Position numbers and translations under genes: made by a program. From positions 1-45,332 of the forward strand of contig WFVA01000105.1 of the NCBI GenBank assembly GCA_015491895.1: DNA of 45,332 bases. Direction: 5' to 3'. Every line of letters starts with the position of its first letter. Positions within the stretch are counted from its first letter, which is position 1. This DNA is from Albidovulum sp. GTDB lineage: Bacteria > Pseudomonadota > Alphaproteobacteria > Rhodobacterales > Rhodobacteraceae. Below are positions 43,496 through 45,332 of the stretch, piece after piece. A model generated the notes under the pieces. That model saw only the letters and a program-made list of their open reading frames with translations. It was not told the origin of the DNA and ran no database searches.

Positions 43496-45019
43496 TCACG
43501 CCTGCCCGGCGAGATAAGCGCCAAGGGCTTCACGCTGCGCAGGTGTCATGTGCAGCCCGAGCCTGGTGCGGCGATAGAGGATGTCATCGGCTTCGCGCGC
43601 CCATTCCTGATTGATCAGGTAGCGCACCTCCGCCTCGCTGAGCCCGGCGCCGAAATCGCGCCCGAGATCCGAAAGCGCCCCCGCCCGGCCGAGAAACCGG
43701 CGCGCGCGGGTGCCGTAAAGGCGGGTCAGGCGGGTGGCAAGGGGGCGGCCGAGAAAGGGGAAATCCTCCATCAGCCGCGCCACTTCATCTGCAAATTCGA
43801 GCGGGCCGAATTCGCCGCCGGGCAGATGGCTTTGAGCCGTCCAGGGCGCGCCCTTTTCGCCAAGCACCGTTTCGAGCTTGCCGAGCGCGGCCTCCGCGAG
43901 CCTGCGATAGGTGGTGATCTTGCCGCCGAAGATGTTGAGAAGCGCCGCTTCCCCCGCCCCGCCCTCGAGCTTCAGCACGTAATCGCGGGTGGCCTCCTGG
44001 GCCTTGCTGGCACCGTCGTCATAAAGCGGGCGCACGCCCGAATATGTCCAGACGACATCCTCTTCGCGCACCGGTTCGGCAAAATACTCGCTCGCCGCCG
44101 CGCAGAGATAGCTGATCTCCCCGGGAGAGATCTTCACCTCGCCAAGCTCGTGGCCCTGATCCTCGTCGGTGGTGCCGATCAGGGTGAAATCTCCTTCGAA
44201 GGGAATGGCGAAGATGATGCGGCCATCGGCATTCTGGAAGATATAGGCGCGATCGTGATCGAACTTCCGCGGCACCATGATATGGCTGCCGCGCACAAGG
44301 CGCACGTTGCGCGCATCCCTGCGCCCGAAGACATCCGCAAGCACCTGATCCACCCAGGGGCCGGCGGCATTGACGATGGCCCGCGCCATCACCTTCTCGC
44401 GCGCGCCATCCGCCGCCTCGATCTCCACTTCCCACGGATCGCCTGTCCGGCGCGCGCTCACAACCCGCGTGCGCGGACGGATATCGGCGCCCCGCTCGGC
44501 GGCGTCCATGGCATTGAGCACCACGAGCCGCGCATCCTCCACCCAGCAATCGGAATATTCGAACCCCTTGGAATAGAGCGGCTTCAGCGGTGCGCCAAGC
44601 GGCCCTTGGGCGAGGTTCACGGTTTTCGTGGGCGGCAGCAGCCTGCGCCCGCCGAGGTGATCGTAAAGGAAAAGCCCGAGCCTGAGCATCCAGGCCGGGC
44701 GCAGCCCCTTGTGATAGGGCAGCACGAAACGCAACGGGTGAATGATATGGGGCGCCATGCGCCAGAGCACCTCGCGCTCCTTCAGCGCCTCGCGCACCAG
44801 GCGGAATTCGTAATATTCCAGATAGCGCAGCCCGCCGTGAATGAGCTTGGTGGAGGCCGAGGAGGTGCCGCGCGCGAAATCGCCCGCCTCGCAAAGGCAG
44901 ACGCTGTAGCCCCGCCCCACCGCATCGCGCGCGATCCCCGCGCCGTTGATGCCCCCGCCGATGACCAGAATATCATATGTGCGCCGTTTCGGCTCGGGTG
45001 TATTTTCCTGGCCGTTCAT
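43496..45019 (-). CDS. glpD: Glycerol-3-phosphate dehydrogenase (FAD, aerobic)
   Basis: 507 residues. FAD motif DILVIGGGINGAGIARDAVGRG at the N-terminus, then GTSSASTKLIHGGLRYLE and the C-terminal domain of the family. It oxidises sn-glycerol-3-phosphate to dihydroxyacetone phosphate at the membrane and feeds quinone. Its start overlaps the stop of the upstream GlpR-like gene, so the two are cotranscribed. Confidence 0.97.
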   Translation of the reverse strand: MNGQENTPEPKRRTYDILVIGGGINGAGIARDAVGRGYSVCLCEAGDFARGTSSASTKLIHGGLRYLEYYEFRLVREALKEREVLWRMAPHIIHPLRFVLPYHKGLRPAWMLRLGLFLYDHLGGRRLLPPTKTVNLAQGPLGAPLKPLYSKGFEYSDCWVEDARLVVLNAMDAAERGADIRPRTRVVSARRTGDPWEVEIEAADGAREKVMARAIVNAAGPWVDQVLADVFGRRDARNVRLVRGSHIMVPRKFDHDRAYIFQNADGRIIFAIPFEGDFTLIGTTDEDQGHELGEVKISPGEISYLCAAASEYFAEPVREEDVVWTYSGVRPLYDDGASKAQEATRDYVLKLEGGAGEAALLNIFGGKITTYRRLAEAALGKLETVLGEKGAPWTAQSHLPGGEFGPLEFADEVARLMEDFPFLGRPLATRLTRLYGTRARRFLGRAGALSDLGRDFGAGLSEAEVRYLINQEWAREADDILYRRTRLGLHMTPAQREALGAYLAGQA

Positions 45020-45332
45020 CCTGCCCCTCCTTCCCGTTTGTGCTCTTGTGCCTGCTCAGCCGCCACGATCAGCCTTGTGCCCGCCGCTTCGCAAAGCGCG
45101 CGGATACCCTCGGGCGGGGGCTGATCGGTGATGAAGATGTCGATCTCCTCAAGCCCGGCGATGCGGACCGGCGCGCGGCGCTCGAACTTCATCGAATCCG
45201 CCACCAGTATGCGCTTTCTCGCCTGGGCGAGGATCGCGCGCGAAACCAGCACCTCGCGCAGATCGAAATCGAGAAGCGTGCCCTCCTCGTCGATCGCCGA
45301 GGCGCCGATCACCGCATGATCCACCTTGAACT
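45016..45332 (-). CDS. DeoR/GlpR-type regulator, 3' part only
   Basis: The last 104 residues of a gene that begins beyond the right edge. IGASAIDEEGTLLDFDLREV and ILVADSMKFERRAPVRIAGLEEIDIFITDQPPP belong to the sugar-isomerase-like effector domain of DeoR-family repressors. Fused by a 4-base overlap to glpD, so it is most likely the glycerol-3-phosphate-responsive GlpR. The DNA-binding domain is not in the window. Confidence 0.85.
   Translation of the reverse strand, partial: FKVDHAVIGASAIDEEGTLLDFDLREVLVSRAILAQARKRILVADSMKFERRAPVRIAGLEEIDIFITDQPPPEGIRALCEAAGTRLIVAAEQAQEHKREGGAG

Overview
The window looks like a chromosomal segment of a high-GC alphaproteobacterium, most likely of the Rhodobacterales (Roseobacter/Paracoccus type). 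The indicators are an Irr-type Fur regulator facing fabA-fabB-fabI, a LysR regulator facing a DUF1127 protein, a cysteine-free ribosomal protein L33, a full Sox (thiosulfate oxidation) cluster in Paracoccus-like order, and a protocatechuate operon. No IS element, phage gene, CRISPR array, tRNA or rRNA was seen. Calls rest on reading motifs, gene lengths and gene order; no database search was run.

Layout. 1-4.4 kb: an AT-richer left edge with a possible gene tail; a LysR regulator divergent from a DUF1127 protein; a Bax-inhibitor-1 family membrane protein behind a sequence that looks like a sigma-32 promoter; a secreted HExxH protein. 4.5-12.8 kb (mostly minus strand): rpmG, a CcdA-like membrane protein, the RNase P RNA gene rnpB, an N-acetylmuramoyl-L-alanine amidase, a lipoprotein, gatA, gatC, a UPF0173 metal hydrolase (plus), miaB and an unrecognised protein. 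12.9-17.8 kb: a periplasmic 5'-nucleotidase-like protein with an altered metal site, then fabI-fabB-fabA (minus) divergent from irr. 17.9-20.4 kb: a three-gene overlapping operon of L-2-haloacid dehalogenase, alpha/beta hydrolase and a serine/threonine dehydratase-like enzyme.

20.5-26.4 kb: pobA-pcaD-pcaC-pcaH-pcaG-(BKACE/DUF849)-pcaB, tightly packed. It encodes 4-hydroxybenzoate to protocatechuate to 3-oxoadipate. The BKACE gene inside the operon suggests that 3-oxoadipate may be cleaved with acetyl-CoA instead of through PcaIJ/PcaF, which are not in the window. A TetA-like MFS exporter follows, behind a TetR-type palindrome.

27.8-40.4 kb: the sulfur-oxidation island. soxV-W-X-Y-Z-A-B-C-D-E-F runs on the minus strand and soxS-soxR-soxT on the plus strand. 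The sox genes are flanked by two SqrR/SoxR-type ArsR repressors, and both keep a Cys pair 66 residues apart. SoxXA, SoxYZ, SoxB and SoxCD form the periplasmic multienzyme system. SoxV, SoxW and SoxS supply reductant, SoxE and SoxF are accessory redox proteins, and SoxT imports a sulfur compound. Several AT-rich dyads in the sox promoter regions are candidate operators.

40.6-45.3 kb: a DUF1800/DUF1501 pair in which only the first protein has a Tat signal, then glpD with the 3' part of an upstream DeoR/GlpR-type regulator that runs off the window. A 27-bp element occurs twice (12.78 kb plus, 43.46 kb minus), each time just behind a stop codon and in the sense orientation.
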